64,000 bases of DNA from Puccinia triticina (lineage: Eukaryota > Basidiomycota > Pucciniomycetes > Pucciniales > Pucciniaceae), in the NCBI RefSeq assembly GCF_026914185.1, contig NC_070561.1, forward strand, positions 2,604,001 to 2,668,000, written 5' to 3'. Below are positions 42,930 to 52,886 of this stretch, piece after piece. Both the position numbers and the translations under genes were made by a program. How positions within the stretch are numbered: the stretch's first letter is position 1; each line of letters begins with the position of its first letter. The notes beneath the pieces were generated by a model. It saw nothing but the letters and a program-made list of their open reading frames with translations, did no database searches and was not told the origin of the DNA.

Positions 42930-44431
42930 TTGCCAGGCGGATTTCCAGGAGATGATAGATCTCAAAGGATTGATAACCACCTTGAAGAGGACAAAGTATT
43001 GGAATCCAATGGACATCAGCTCAGAGTCCCTACTACTCCAGAAGCCGTCCCGCAGACGAAACCACTCTCCATTAAGAATCCCTCAGAGCCGCAGACCAGC
43101 TTCAAGACCCCAGTCAGGCAGAGGGGGGAATCTGAATTCCAGACACCTGCGGAACACTGGGCGCAATCAACAATGGCACAGTCAAATATACAAAGAAATG
43201 ATACACCCAGGCAGATCCCTCCAAGGCACAACGGTGGGCCGCTACGCTACACTACGCTACAGGGCCACTTAGCGTTAGCGTAGCGGCAAAAAGCGCCCAC
43301 CCATTTTGAGTAGCGTTAGCACGCTGTTAGCGCCGCTATGCTGCGCTAACAGCGCGCCAATTGTTTGTTAGTGTTAGCGCGCCGCTAAAGTCACTACGCT
43401 ACAGCACTTTTAGCGGAAAAAAAGGCATTTTTTCAGCTAAAAGCACTGTGGCGCACCGTAGCGCGCGGTCTTTTGCGCCCTGCGTGTGTAGCGTTAGCGC
43501 AATTGCGCGCATCTGCGCTAACGCTACGCTAAAAGCTAAATTATCTGCGCACCCTTTGCGCGTAGCTTTAGCGCAGAGAAGGCGCAATTCCGCTAACGCT
43601 ACACTAAAATTTAGCGGAATTCCGCTACGCTACGCCACGCTAATGCTACGGTTAGCGTAGCTGGCCCACCGTTGCAAGGCACTTATCAACATCTGGAGCA
43701 AGACAAAATAGCCCGCCCAGAGCGCCAGATGGACCTAGATACCTGAATAGTTCCCATTTCTTTAGTAGTAATAGTAATTCTGGCTCAGAACACGCATCAA
43801 GTGTCCCAGAAATTCCAAATGTTGTTAACAATCCAGATACTCCATTCAGAAATGCCCTACATTTGTACACAGAAAATCTTAACTTTGTTGTATAAAGAAT
43901 TACACAAAGTAACAAAGAATTGTCTTCAGATCTTAAAAAATTGTGCCACAAAGTTACACAGCGTGTAGATGAGCAAGTGAATTCTGAAGATGACACCTTC
44001 ACTTTCATATTGAATAAATTGGAGAGTATGAATAAGAAGCTTGATGAAGCGCCCTCTGCTCCAGAGATATTGAGTACCCAAGTTACTAGATCCCTAGCTA
44101 GAACTGAAGAACTGGTTGAAGATCAAGAAAATACCAACCAGGAAATATTACAGAAATTGAATTTGTTGGAATCACACTTCAGAACCCTGCAGAATGATAC
44201 TTAGGATAAAATTACATTACAATTCACCACATTTGAAGACATAGTAAATAGGTTTGAAAAGCAAAACATGGACACAGGGTCAAAACAAGATAAATTAGAA
44301 GATATAATTTTACAAGTAGAAAATTCTACTAGAGGCCAAGGCGGCTTTGCCGCTGCAAACTCAATGAACAGCCTCCCACTTTCAATCATCCCTCCTATTG
44401 ACAGGCTAACCAGATTTTATAGCCCAAAATG
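42930..44431 (+). pseudogene. Ty3/gypsy-type gag N-terminal region, interrupted by a MITE
   Basis: From MPGGFPGDDRSQRIDN the frame continues through PPRH at 43,231. Omitting the element at 43,229-43,674 and one target copy makes it continue in frame (LSTSGARQNSPPRAPDGP...). Then come NNPDTPFRNALHLYTENL, a coiled-coil stretch (LNKLESMNKKLDEAP, NQEILQKLNLLESHFRTLQ) and TTFEDIVNRFEKQ. Stops occur at TAA near 43,893, TAG near 44,202 and TGA at about 44,429. No capsid or zinc knuckle is present here; the 56-58 kb fragment would supply the next part of such a polyprotein. Confidence 0.55.
43229..43674. mobile_element. 446-bp palindromic CAAC/GTTG-ended MITE, copy 2
   Basis: It has the same left end as copy 1 (CAACGGTGGGCCGCTACG) and a matching inverted right end (GCTGGCCCACCGTTG). 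A perfect 7-bp duplication CAAGGCA is at 43,222-43,228 and 43,675-43,681. The interior consists almost wholly of TAGCG/CGCTA words. It lies in a gag-like reading frame that becomes continuous when the element is removed, which confirms the borders. Confidence 0.88.
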
Positions 44432-44640
44432 ATATCAAATCTTGCCAGACTGTTGTGAACCATCCAAGGAGACACAAATTAAGCCCAAAGCGGCTTTGCC
44501 ACTGCAAGAAATCATGCCCCCCATCCAGCTATACCCCGCCTACACGGTGGAATGAGCACCCAGGTACCACATCCATACCATGTCTATGTAGATAGATTAA
44601 GATAAGGCCAAGGCAGCTTTGCCAATACAATGCCAGGATT
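44340..44640. repeat. Short recurrent GGCTTTGCC phrase
   Basis: Three copies of (C/A)A(A/G)GC(G/A)GCTTTGCC(G/A), at about 44,338, 44,490 and 44,612, occur within 300 bp. GGCGGCTTTGCCGCT is itself a small hairpin. Confidence 0.55.
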
Positions 44641-45640
44641 CCAGCAAGAATCTCTCTAAGATTATTTCTTCCACATCTTACAATGCACATCACTGATCAG
44701 TATGAACCTCACCAATCACTATGAATCTCACCTAGTCTTTCTTTTCACACAAAAGTGTGTCATTATGTGGCAGTAATTTTGAACCATTTAATTTCAGAAA
44801 CAAATGTTTTGGTGTCACCAAAATTGTGGGAATGCCTTGTTTTCTACAATTTTCCATTATTTTTGATGATTTCTGAAAATTAAAGCAAAAAAAAAAACAC
44901 CTAAAATCCATGGTTGAAGAAGTAGTTTAAACATGTCCTTTGTATCCTCAATGAGTCTCATGTAGTTCACCACAGACAGATCATCCTGTCTGTTGCCAAC
45001 TGACAGATCAAGTGTGCTGTTAGACTCCAACTTTTTATGGCACATTGAATTTATTTTTATTTGTTCATGAAGTAACCCTGATTTTAATGATGAAAGTTCT
45101 TATACAGGGAAATATGTATATGTATGGTTGGGGAAGTCATATGAGAAAAGTATTTGTCTTGGATTTGCTATTTATTCTTCATATGATTTGAGTACATACA
45201 CACATTTATTGCAGTCAGTCAAACCAAAATGCACAGATAAAAAAACCCTAAGAAACCTGCAAGAACAAATCTGGGAGAAATCCAAAAGCTTTGCTGTTTT
45301 GTTTTCTTGGGTATAAAACTATCAATTTGTTGAAAAACATGTGACCAATTCCAATGACAAGTAACTATGAAGTTTTAGAATATATCAGAGGGGGGCCTTT
45401 GAGAGCGTAATTGTAATCAGACAGGGTGCACAAGAAGCTTTGGCAACTTTGACAGGTCTGCTCATATCATGGACCTCATGCGACTTGTTTGGTTGTGATC
45501 TGATGTAGGGGTGTAGTGGGGCGCCATCTGCAGATCCTATTACCGCCATTAGAGCGAAGTTTGGTCTTAGGAAAGAGCAGACAGCAGAGGTTTGGCTGGG
45601 TGACCGAGCTGATCATCGGTCGCGCAACAGCGCCAGGGAA
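44641..45640. other. Intergenic, no gene recognised
   Basis: AT-rich sequence with no protein similarity that I can identify. Confidence 0.4.
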
Positions 45641-45649
45641 TTGTTGCAC

Positions 45650-45900
45650 TCACTTTTTCCTTAGCCAAGGTGTGGACTTCAACTTCTATCTGATGCTTCT
45701 CACACTTTAGTCTGTCAACAGCTTCTGGTTGACTGTCCCTTGTAAATTGCAAAGCAGAAGCTGCTTCATCAACCAAATCAATGGCAATCAACGGCCTGCT
45801 ATGTATCAGTGGAACTCAGGAGAGAGTGGTTGCAGTGACAATGGCATGGTTGAGGATTCCAGCAGCGGGGCCCAAAGTGGGGGAATACCGTTGGTTGGCA
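45650..45900 (-). pseudogene. HSP104/ClpB disaggregase fragment
   Basis: On the minus strand the order GILNHAIVTATTLS, YIAGR, then AIDLVDEAASALQFTRDSQP and EKHQIEVEVHTLAKEK follows the end of the first AAA+ domain and the start of the middle coiled-coil of HSP104/ClpB. There the family reads ILDSALVTAATLSHRYI, ADRRLPDKAIDLVDEA and so on. Stop codons and a frameshift separate the blocks, and neither the Walker motifs nor the second AAA+ domain is nearby. The parent protein resolves protein aggregates; this fragment is dead. The adjoining plus-strand sequence to 46,200 also has a coding look but was not identified. Confidence 0.7.
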
Positions 45901-46569
45901 GGGCTTTAAGTAGTTCCTGCTGCCGGGTCTGCAACTTTACGACCTTCTCAATCAAGACATGGTTGTGTACAAGCTTGCCAAGATCAGCCTTGACAATGAC
46001 AAGGTCGTTTTTCCTGACGGCATGGTCGTCGGCCAGCTCGGCAAGATTGATTGAGTTAGCGAGATAGAAGAGGTTGGTACGGCTGGCCTTGAACCCAACA
46101 ATGTAGAGTCTTTCTGTTCTGCAAGTAACTGCCAGTATTCAACCATTCTGCACGATGAGCTTGGCAAAAAGCTGAACATTAAGCAGCGTTCGCCATCATG
46201 GAGACCACCCTGCTGAACCGTCCCCCCAATGTGGGGGGCTGGTGCAAGCCCGCGGTGGCATGGCAATGGCGGTGGTGGTGTTGGTGGTGTTCCTGTATGT
46301 TTGGTGAGGGTAGGGTGGAATGGATGGCTTGCCGCGCTTGAGCTATGGACAACTTGGAATGGGAGTAACTGGTTCAGCAAGGTCGGTAGTTACATATTCA
46401 TGGCGGCAGCAATGTTGCCTTGGGCATCTTGGTGGTGTTGTTGTTGTGAACCCGGAGGTAAGTCCAACTCAAATCCAGAGGCCCACGGGGGCTTGGCTAA
46501 AAAAGACTGCGAGCTGGCCAGTCAGGTTCTCCCCCCAGGCACATCCGTTTTGTCTGTAATTCCAGCAGG

Positions 46570-46625
46570 CGGCGAGCTTAACTAAGAAGCCTCTCCGAAG
46601 GAGAGGCTTAGGACTAAAGTCGGAT
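46570..46625. repeat. Short palindromic transposon end
   Basis: AGCTTAACTAAGAAGCCTCTCC and GGAGAGGCTTAGGACTAAAG pair as a hairpin; the phrase belongs to the CTTAACTAAG / GCCTCTC families seen at 26.2, 37.3 and 38.4 kb. Confidence 0.5.
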
Positions 46626-47114
46626 TCTTGGCCTGAGGCTGACAAGGTTTTTTGAAGAAAATGAGCAATTTTGTATTTACATTTATTTTATGATTAGCTC
46701 TACAGTTTTACTCCAAATCCCAGCTGATCATGTTGTAGCCCTTGATCTCAGCTATCTTGTACATATTTTTTCAAGTATTCTCAACAAAAATTGGCTGCTC
46801 AGCAGCCATTCTTGCCAGGGCTGTTTCTGAGCAATGTGATGGACCCATTGGGCTACTTGCTGGTCAAGATTGGACAGGTTCTCACAATTTTGGCTCACCA
46901 GACCTCCCAAGGCAGTTTTTTTTACATCACAATTACTTCCAAGGGATGAGGATACAACTTTGATGGGATACATGGTAACATGTACAACAAGGAGCTGATT
47001 CTAATGGTACTGGAGGCTGTGAAGAAATCCGAGGGGTATGCGGTGATATGTGGATTAGAAGGATTTTTTGGCCATTTGGCTGGGCAGCCTAAGGCCAAAT
47101 GTTGGACATTAGGC

Positions 47115-47174
47115 ACAAGTCCCTCCCGCAAGAGGGAGGGTGCTCGCGCCCCGCAAGCACAGGGAGGGACTTGT
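47115..47174. repeat. Perfect 13-bp inverted repeat
   Basis: ACAAGTCCCTCCC at 47,115-47,127 pairs exactly with GGGAGGGACTTGT at 47,162-47,174; the right side continues GTTAAGTTTG, the Mutator-like end motif in inverted form. Confidence 0.65.
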
Positions 47175-47829
47175 GTTAAGTTTGAGCAGGCGGTGCATCT
47201 CAGGCTCCCCCGCTTCTGCATATGCATTTGCACAGCCTGGGGGGTTAAAGAGCTGGCCCCCACTTAGCAGATTTCCACCGCGCTGCTGGGGGCCTTCCTG
47301 ACATAATGTTTGACCCATCCAGTGAGTTGGGCGGCAGTATGGGCCTGGGTGCAGCAGCTTCAGCTGGCTTTGGGCTAGGTTGCGTTTTTTGTGGAGGCTT
47401 TCCTCAGATGAGGGAAGCGTTTTTTGCTTTTTTGTGATTAAAAGATAGGGAAAACCCTTTCTTTGTTGTTTTGTGGATAAAAAATAGGGGAAACCCTTGA
47501 TTTTTTTGGGGCATGCTAAATGCACCCCAAGTTTTTACTTCATGGACACCAAAAAGTGGTACAGCTGATGTGTACCCCAAACCACTTGTGGTGTACACTT
47601 GCACACCCCTGTGAAGATGGGGTACAGCACCTCATACCCCATGGAAGTTGGGGTGAGCCACAGGGTACCCCAAAACAAGTGAAATCTATGGTTTACATGG
47701 CCATGACACCCCATCATAATGGGGTGCAAACCCCCTGCACTCCAATCTGATACTCTGTGATAGGGGTGAGCCCCTTCACACCCCAGATATACATATCCAG
47801 CACCCAGCCCGACTTGTCACACCGGTCGC

Positions 47830-47986
47830 GGCTTGCCACCAAGAGGACAGAACATCAAGGGGAGTGGGAGTAGCAACTCCCCTCAATGACCAGCACCGAC
47901 CAATCATTGAGGGGAGTAGCAACTCGCCTCAATGACTGCTACTCCCCTCAATGACCAACACCAATTGATCATTGAGGGGAGTTGAA
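47830..47986. repeat. Hairpin minisatellite, locus 3 (left of the retrotransposon)
   Basis: Units CAATGACCAGCACCGACCAA / TCATTGAGGGGAGTAGCAAC alternate. The array is cut at 47,986 by the Ty3/gypsy insertion and resumes at 55,219. Confidence 0.75.
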
Positions 47987-48188
47987 TGTTAAGGTCTGTT
48001 CTGTGGAGAGGAAGATGGGGTCTGGGTTCTGGGGTTCTGGGGGTTCTGGATCCAAGATGGTAGATTGCAGGATGAGGAAGAGGCTTGGATCTCCAGCCTC
48101 TCGAACCTTGAGTATGTTCCGTGACATGTACGTGTAGTATATGTACATGTGAGTCTGCGCTGCGGAGCCCGCGCTACGGCTCATAACA
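47987..48188 (-). repeat. 3' LTR of the chromovirus
   Basis: Pairs with 55,012-55,213. On the element's strand it starts TGTTATGAGCC and ends CCTTAACA. Confidence 0.92.
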
Positions 48189-48203
48189 TTATCCCCCCTT
48201 TAA
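48189..48203 (-). other. Polypurine tract of the chromovirus
   Basis: Minus strand reads TAAAGGGGGGATAA directly before the 3' LTR, the usual primer site for plus-strand DNA synthesis. Confidence 0.7.
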
Positions 48204-49479
48204 TGCCCAAGCCGCCCCCTTTTCTGGTTGGTCAATGAGAAAAAAAATCCTCCTCTTTTGGCTCTGCATTCTGTCCCCGGGCAGCATTAAAAAACCCAGT
48301 GGGAAAAAGCTTGCCCTCTCACTTTCTTCTCCGCGTCCTCCAATGCCTGGCCGCCGCCTCCGGAAATTTTGAGTTAAACTCCGCCAATAGGTCTCCGCTG
48401 TTCTTCAAGTTCGCCTCCGGCTCCCAAGAATTTTCCGCCGGTCCAAATCCGCGCCAGCTGACAAGGTATTGAGTCTTCCACCCTCTCCGCCGGCTGTCCA
48501 GTATTCCGTCAACCTCCCACTCATCTCCGCCGTTGACTGTTACTGGCTCCGGGGTCCGCCGCTGTCGGTGGGCAATCTTGTTGGGCTTGTGTTTGCGGAG
48601 TACTGACACGTGAAAAACTGGGTGGAATCCCTGCATGGAAAGCGGAAGGGTCAGTTTGTAAGCGGAGGTTGAAATTCTGCTAGCTATTGGGAATGGTCCA
48701 AGCCAGCGGTGTTCCAATTTGGGGCTGGGGCGTGTTGTCGAGATATTGCGCCCATCTAGCCAAACCTCGTCTCCACTGTTCCATTCCGGTGTTTTCCGCA
48801 CTCCGCGGTCAAACTGGCTTTTCATGGCCTCCTGCGCCGCTTCTAGACAGTGCTTCAGTTCGTCCTGTACCTCCGCAAGCTGGCGGAGTCGCTCCGCCAC
48901 CGCCGGTACACACTGTCCCGCCGATGGAATTCCGCTGTACAATGGGTTGAAACCGTAATTTGCCTTGAATGGTGACACCCCTGTTGACGTGTGATCGTTG
49001 TTGTTGTAAGCAAATTCCGCCGTTGCCAGGAGCGGAGCCCAATTGTCCTGTCAATAGCTCACAAAATGGCGGAGATATTGCTCCACCGCTTTGTTTGCAA
49101 TTTCTGACTGTCCGTCTGTCCTTGGATGGTACGCTGTAGATGGTTGGAGGCGGATGCCAAGTCTGTTGTCCAATTCCCGGGTGATTTGGGATACAAAAAT
49201 GCTCCCTTGGTTGGAAACAATAGTCTTCGGAGTGCCGTGGAGTTTCCAAACGTGCTCCGCCATCAGGTCCGCTAACTGCTCCGCATTCATGGACTTCCTG
49301 CAGGGGATAAAGTGTGCCATCTTTGTCAGACAGTCAACAACAGTCAGTATGCTGTTGTGGGAGCGGGATTCAGGTAGGTCTGTGATGAGGTCATAGCTGA
49401 TGTCCGTCCATGGCCCCGCCGGAATTGACAGCGGCTCCAGTGTCCCAAATGGCTGTTGCGTCGAGGCTTTAACTCTTTG

Positions 49480-49986
49480 TTGGAATTTCGTCCTCTTGTC
49501 CTCTTTTCTTATGCCTTCTGCCTCCTATCCTTTTTTCCTTTCCTCACTCAAGTATCTCCTGATTCCCTTCTCTTCACTTCCTATGACCTGTATATTGTAG
49601 GTCATGATCGTTGTTCCGTACTTGCCTTGTGACATCGTTTCCCTGCCGAGATTAGACTATTGATCTTTCCCCAATATCCTTGTTCTCTGATGTGCGCGCG
49701 CTCTGCTTGTGACAGATTTGTGATATCTTTGAGAGTTCTTGGTCTTTCTATTCATTTCTATTTCCATATTCATTTTCATTGTCACCCACAAGTTGCTATC
49801 ATGTACATAGTCTATTTAAACATAGCCTAGTCCATTGAAATCAACTCATTGGTTCTTTCTCATTTTTTCTCCGCGCCTCCATCCTGAGCCGATCCGGTGA
49901 GCCCTCAACCCTCACTGCCCTTTCTCTTGAGCCCACTGGCTCATCTTTTGCATCCTCGTGCAGCGTTACTCAGTTCAAATCTCAAC
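49480..49986. mobile_element. 507-bp insertion in the integrase region
   Basis: The integrase reading is cut exactly between two copies of ACTCTTTG (49,472-49,479 and 49,987-49,994). The insert begins TTGGAATTTCG and ends CAAATCTCAAC; its ends match weakly as inverted repeats (8 of 12, with a 7-bp duplication). It is CT-rich and non-coding. Type unknown: short DNA element, SINE or solo LTR. Confidence 0.65.
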
Positions 49987-52054
49987 ACTCTTTGAAAAGA
50001 ATCACATCCATCCACGTATTGGTTGACGAACTTCTTCTGGCCGTTCCACACAAAACTCCGTTGGACCAGGGCAAGGGTGCAGGATGGGCCTGGGTGGCCC
50101 GCCGCTTTGGTGTTGTGTCGGCTCTTCAGGAGCTTGGTCCGCAGTGCTGGGTCCGCCGGTACCACTATCCGCCCTTTGTTGTACAAGATGCCATCAGTCT
50201 CCGTGTATCTGTTCCGGTTACCTGTGGGGGTTTTCAAGGATTCTATCCATCCGGTCAGTTGGGCATCGAGTGGGGTCAATTCTCTGATTCTTGCAATGAT
50301 CTCCGCATCAGCCATTGCCAGTTCATTTTCCACTCCGTGCTCCGCGTCTATCCCCAGTACGTCTACCTCAAACCAGTGCTCCGCCTCCGCCAAGTCAATT
50401 GATTCGTCCTCAAACCAGGATTCAAACTCCGATATCTCCGCAAAAGTCCGCTCCGTGATGTTATTGGGCTTCAGCAGCTGTCCAAAGGTCAGTTTTTCAC
50501 CAGGGGCGGGGGCTAGGTCCGGTCTTCTTGATAGGGCATTGGGTTTGGTGGCTTGGCGGCCCGGGCGGAAGATGATTTCAAAATCAAAGCAACCCATGGT
50601 CTCCGCCCACCGCGCCTGTCTCCGAGTGAGCTCCTTGGTGGTCATGAAGCTTTCTAGGTTCCGGTGGTCCGTGTAAACAATGGCGGTCAGGCGGTGCGGG
50701 TTTCCTTCCAGGTACTGCCGCCACTCTTTGAAAGCGGCAACAATGGCCAATAGTTCCTTGTCAAAGATCTCGTAGTTCTTCTCCGCCTGCACCGATGATT
50801 GGGATAAGTAAGCGACGGGGTGGAGCTCTTTTTCTTTGTTGCAGACTTGAGACAAGACTGCTCCAAGCGCAAAGTCGGAGCAGTCACCTTCCAGGATAAA
50901 CGGCTTGTACGGGTCCGCAATCTTAAGTATCGGAGCGGAGGTGAAGGCGGTCTTTAGGCATTCAAAAGCGGAGTTACATTTTTCATCCCAGACAAAGGGG
51001 GTTTTTGCTTTGGTCAGGTTGTGTAGAGGTCTGGTCTTCCCCGAGAAGTGGTCAATGAACCGGCGGTAAAAGTTGGAGAATCCGATGAACCGCTGAAGTT
51101 CCGTAACGTTCCGCGGTGCAGGCCACTCCGTCACCGCCTTCACTTTTGCCGGGTCCATTCTAATCCGGTTACACGCAATTAAGAGTCCAAGATATTCCAC
51201 CTCTGGTTTCAAAAATTCACATTTCTCCGGTTTCAGCCATAATTGATGCTTGCTCAGGGTCTCCAGGATTCCGTTGACCGCCGCCTTTCTGTGTGTATAC
51301 CATAATGTCATCCAGGTATGCGGCGGTGTCCTTTCCAATTTGTCCAAGGAGAATGTCCTGCATGAAGTATTGAAAGTCTCCCGGCGCTCCTGTGGGTCCA
51401 AACGGCATGGTGAGCGGAGCAAATTGCCCCGCCTTGCAGATGAACACTAGCTTATCCTCATCTCCCTCCGCCACTCGGAGGTTTCCGTAGGCGTTGCGGA
51501 GGTCCAGCTTTGTGAAGGTGTCGGCGTCTAGCAGGCTGTCAACTAGGTCCATGGTCAGCGGAAGGGGGTAGCAGTTCTTCACTGTCAGTGCGTTGAGTTT
51601 TCGGTAGTCAAAACAGGGGCGAAGGTTTCTGTCCTTCTTTCCGGTGAATAGAACTGGGGCCGCCCATGATGACGTGGTCCGCCGGATTGTTCCGCTGGCC
51701 AGTCCTTCCGCAATCAGTGTGTTGAGTGCCTGGTTCTCCGCCGGTGAAAGCGGAATGATCCGGCTTGCTTGCGGTGTGGCTCCTGGGACTAGGTCAACAC
51801 AGAAGTCATACTTTTTTCGTGGCGGTAGGCTCTTAGCGCTGGATTTCCGGAACATGTCAATGAATCAATGGTAGCACTGCGGGAAAAGTTCCTCAACGGT
51901 CCGTGTTGCAATAGCGGCCTTTTCCGCCGCTGCTAGCCGGGGGGAGGTCGGCCACGATGTCTTGGCGGCGCTAATCTCTGCAGTGTACAGTTCTAGGAGA
52001 GAAAGGGGCTTGCCAGCTGCTTCGGAAAATGATTGCGGAGAAACTTTATTGGAC

Positions 52055-52410
52055 TCACATTGCGGGGGAGGTAAAATACACACCCCCTCGTCACAAATCC
52101 TAGCTTTCCCCATCATGGGCCCTTGGCCCTCTGTTGAGGATGTTTGCGGAGTGAACAATACCGCCGAAGCGGCAGCAAAATTGTCGGCGGGGTTGGCGGG
52201 GTTCCATTCCAGCTGCGGGGGGGCGGGATTCCTGTTGGGGTGCAGAGTACTATCCACAGGGACAAAAAGCTTGCCAGCCGTTTCAGGGAGTATGGAAGAG
52301 GGTAGTCTATCAAACTCACATTGCGGGGGCAGTAAAACACACACCCCCTTGTCACAAATCCTAGCTTTCCCCATCATGGTCCCTTGGCCCTCTGTTGAGG
52401 ATGTTTTTGG
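52055..52410. repeat. Internal duplication in the pol linker
   Basis: About 95 bp containing CACACCCCCTCGTCACAAAT / CCCATCATGGGCCCTTGGCC recurs 262 bp further on with few differences, so the encoded linker repeats its SSTEGQGxMMGKARICDxGV segment. Confidence 0.75.
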
Positions 52411-52886
52411 AGTGGACAAAGCTGCGGAGGCAGCTGCAATGTCGGAGTGGTCGGAGCGGAGTGTGCGGGTGGTCCAGTCAATTTGGTGTCCGTGTTTGCA
52501 GATTCATGGCATCCCAAGGATGCTGTCATACGTGTGTTTCAGTTGGGTGATGATGAATTTTGAAGGGTGGGGTTCTTCATTCAGGGTCAGGTTGATCTCA
52601 TATGCCGCTTGGGATGTGGATCCATCGAATCCCAACACTGTCCGCCTTGAGGCGGTGGCGTTGCGGAGTAATCCCGCCGCGGCGGCATAGGACTCTCTCA
52701 ACACATCATGGGTTGCTCCAAAATCAATCAAAAAGGAGGCAGGGGGTAAGGGGTTCTGGGGTGTGGCTCTGGGAGTTGTGATGGTGCAAGAGATGAAACA
52801 TCTGGGGTCAATTTCATTTCTGGTTAAAGTTTGACTAGCACCAATACTACAAGACAACTCCGCCACGCTCAGGAAAGGCACAACCT

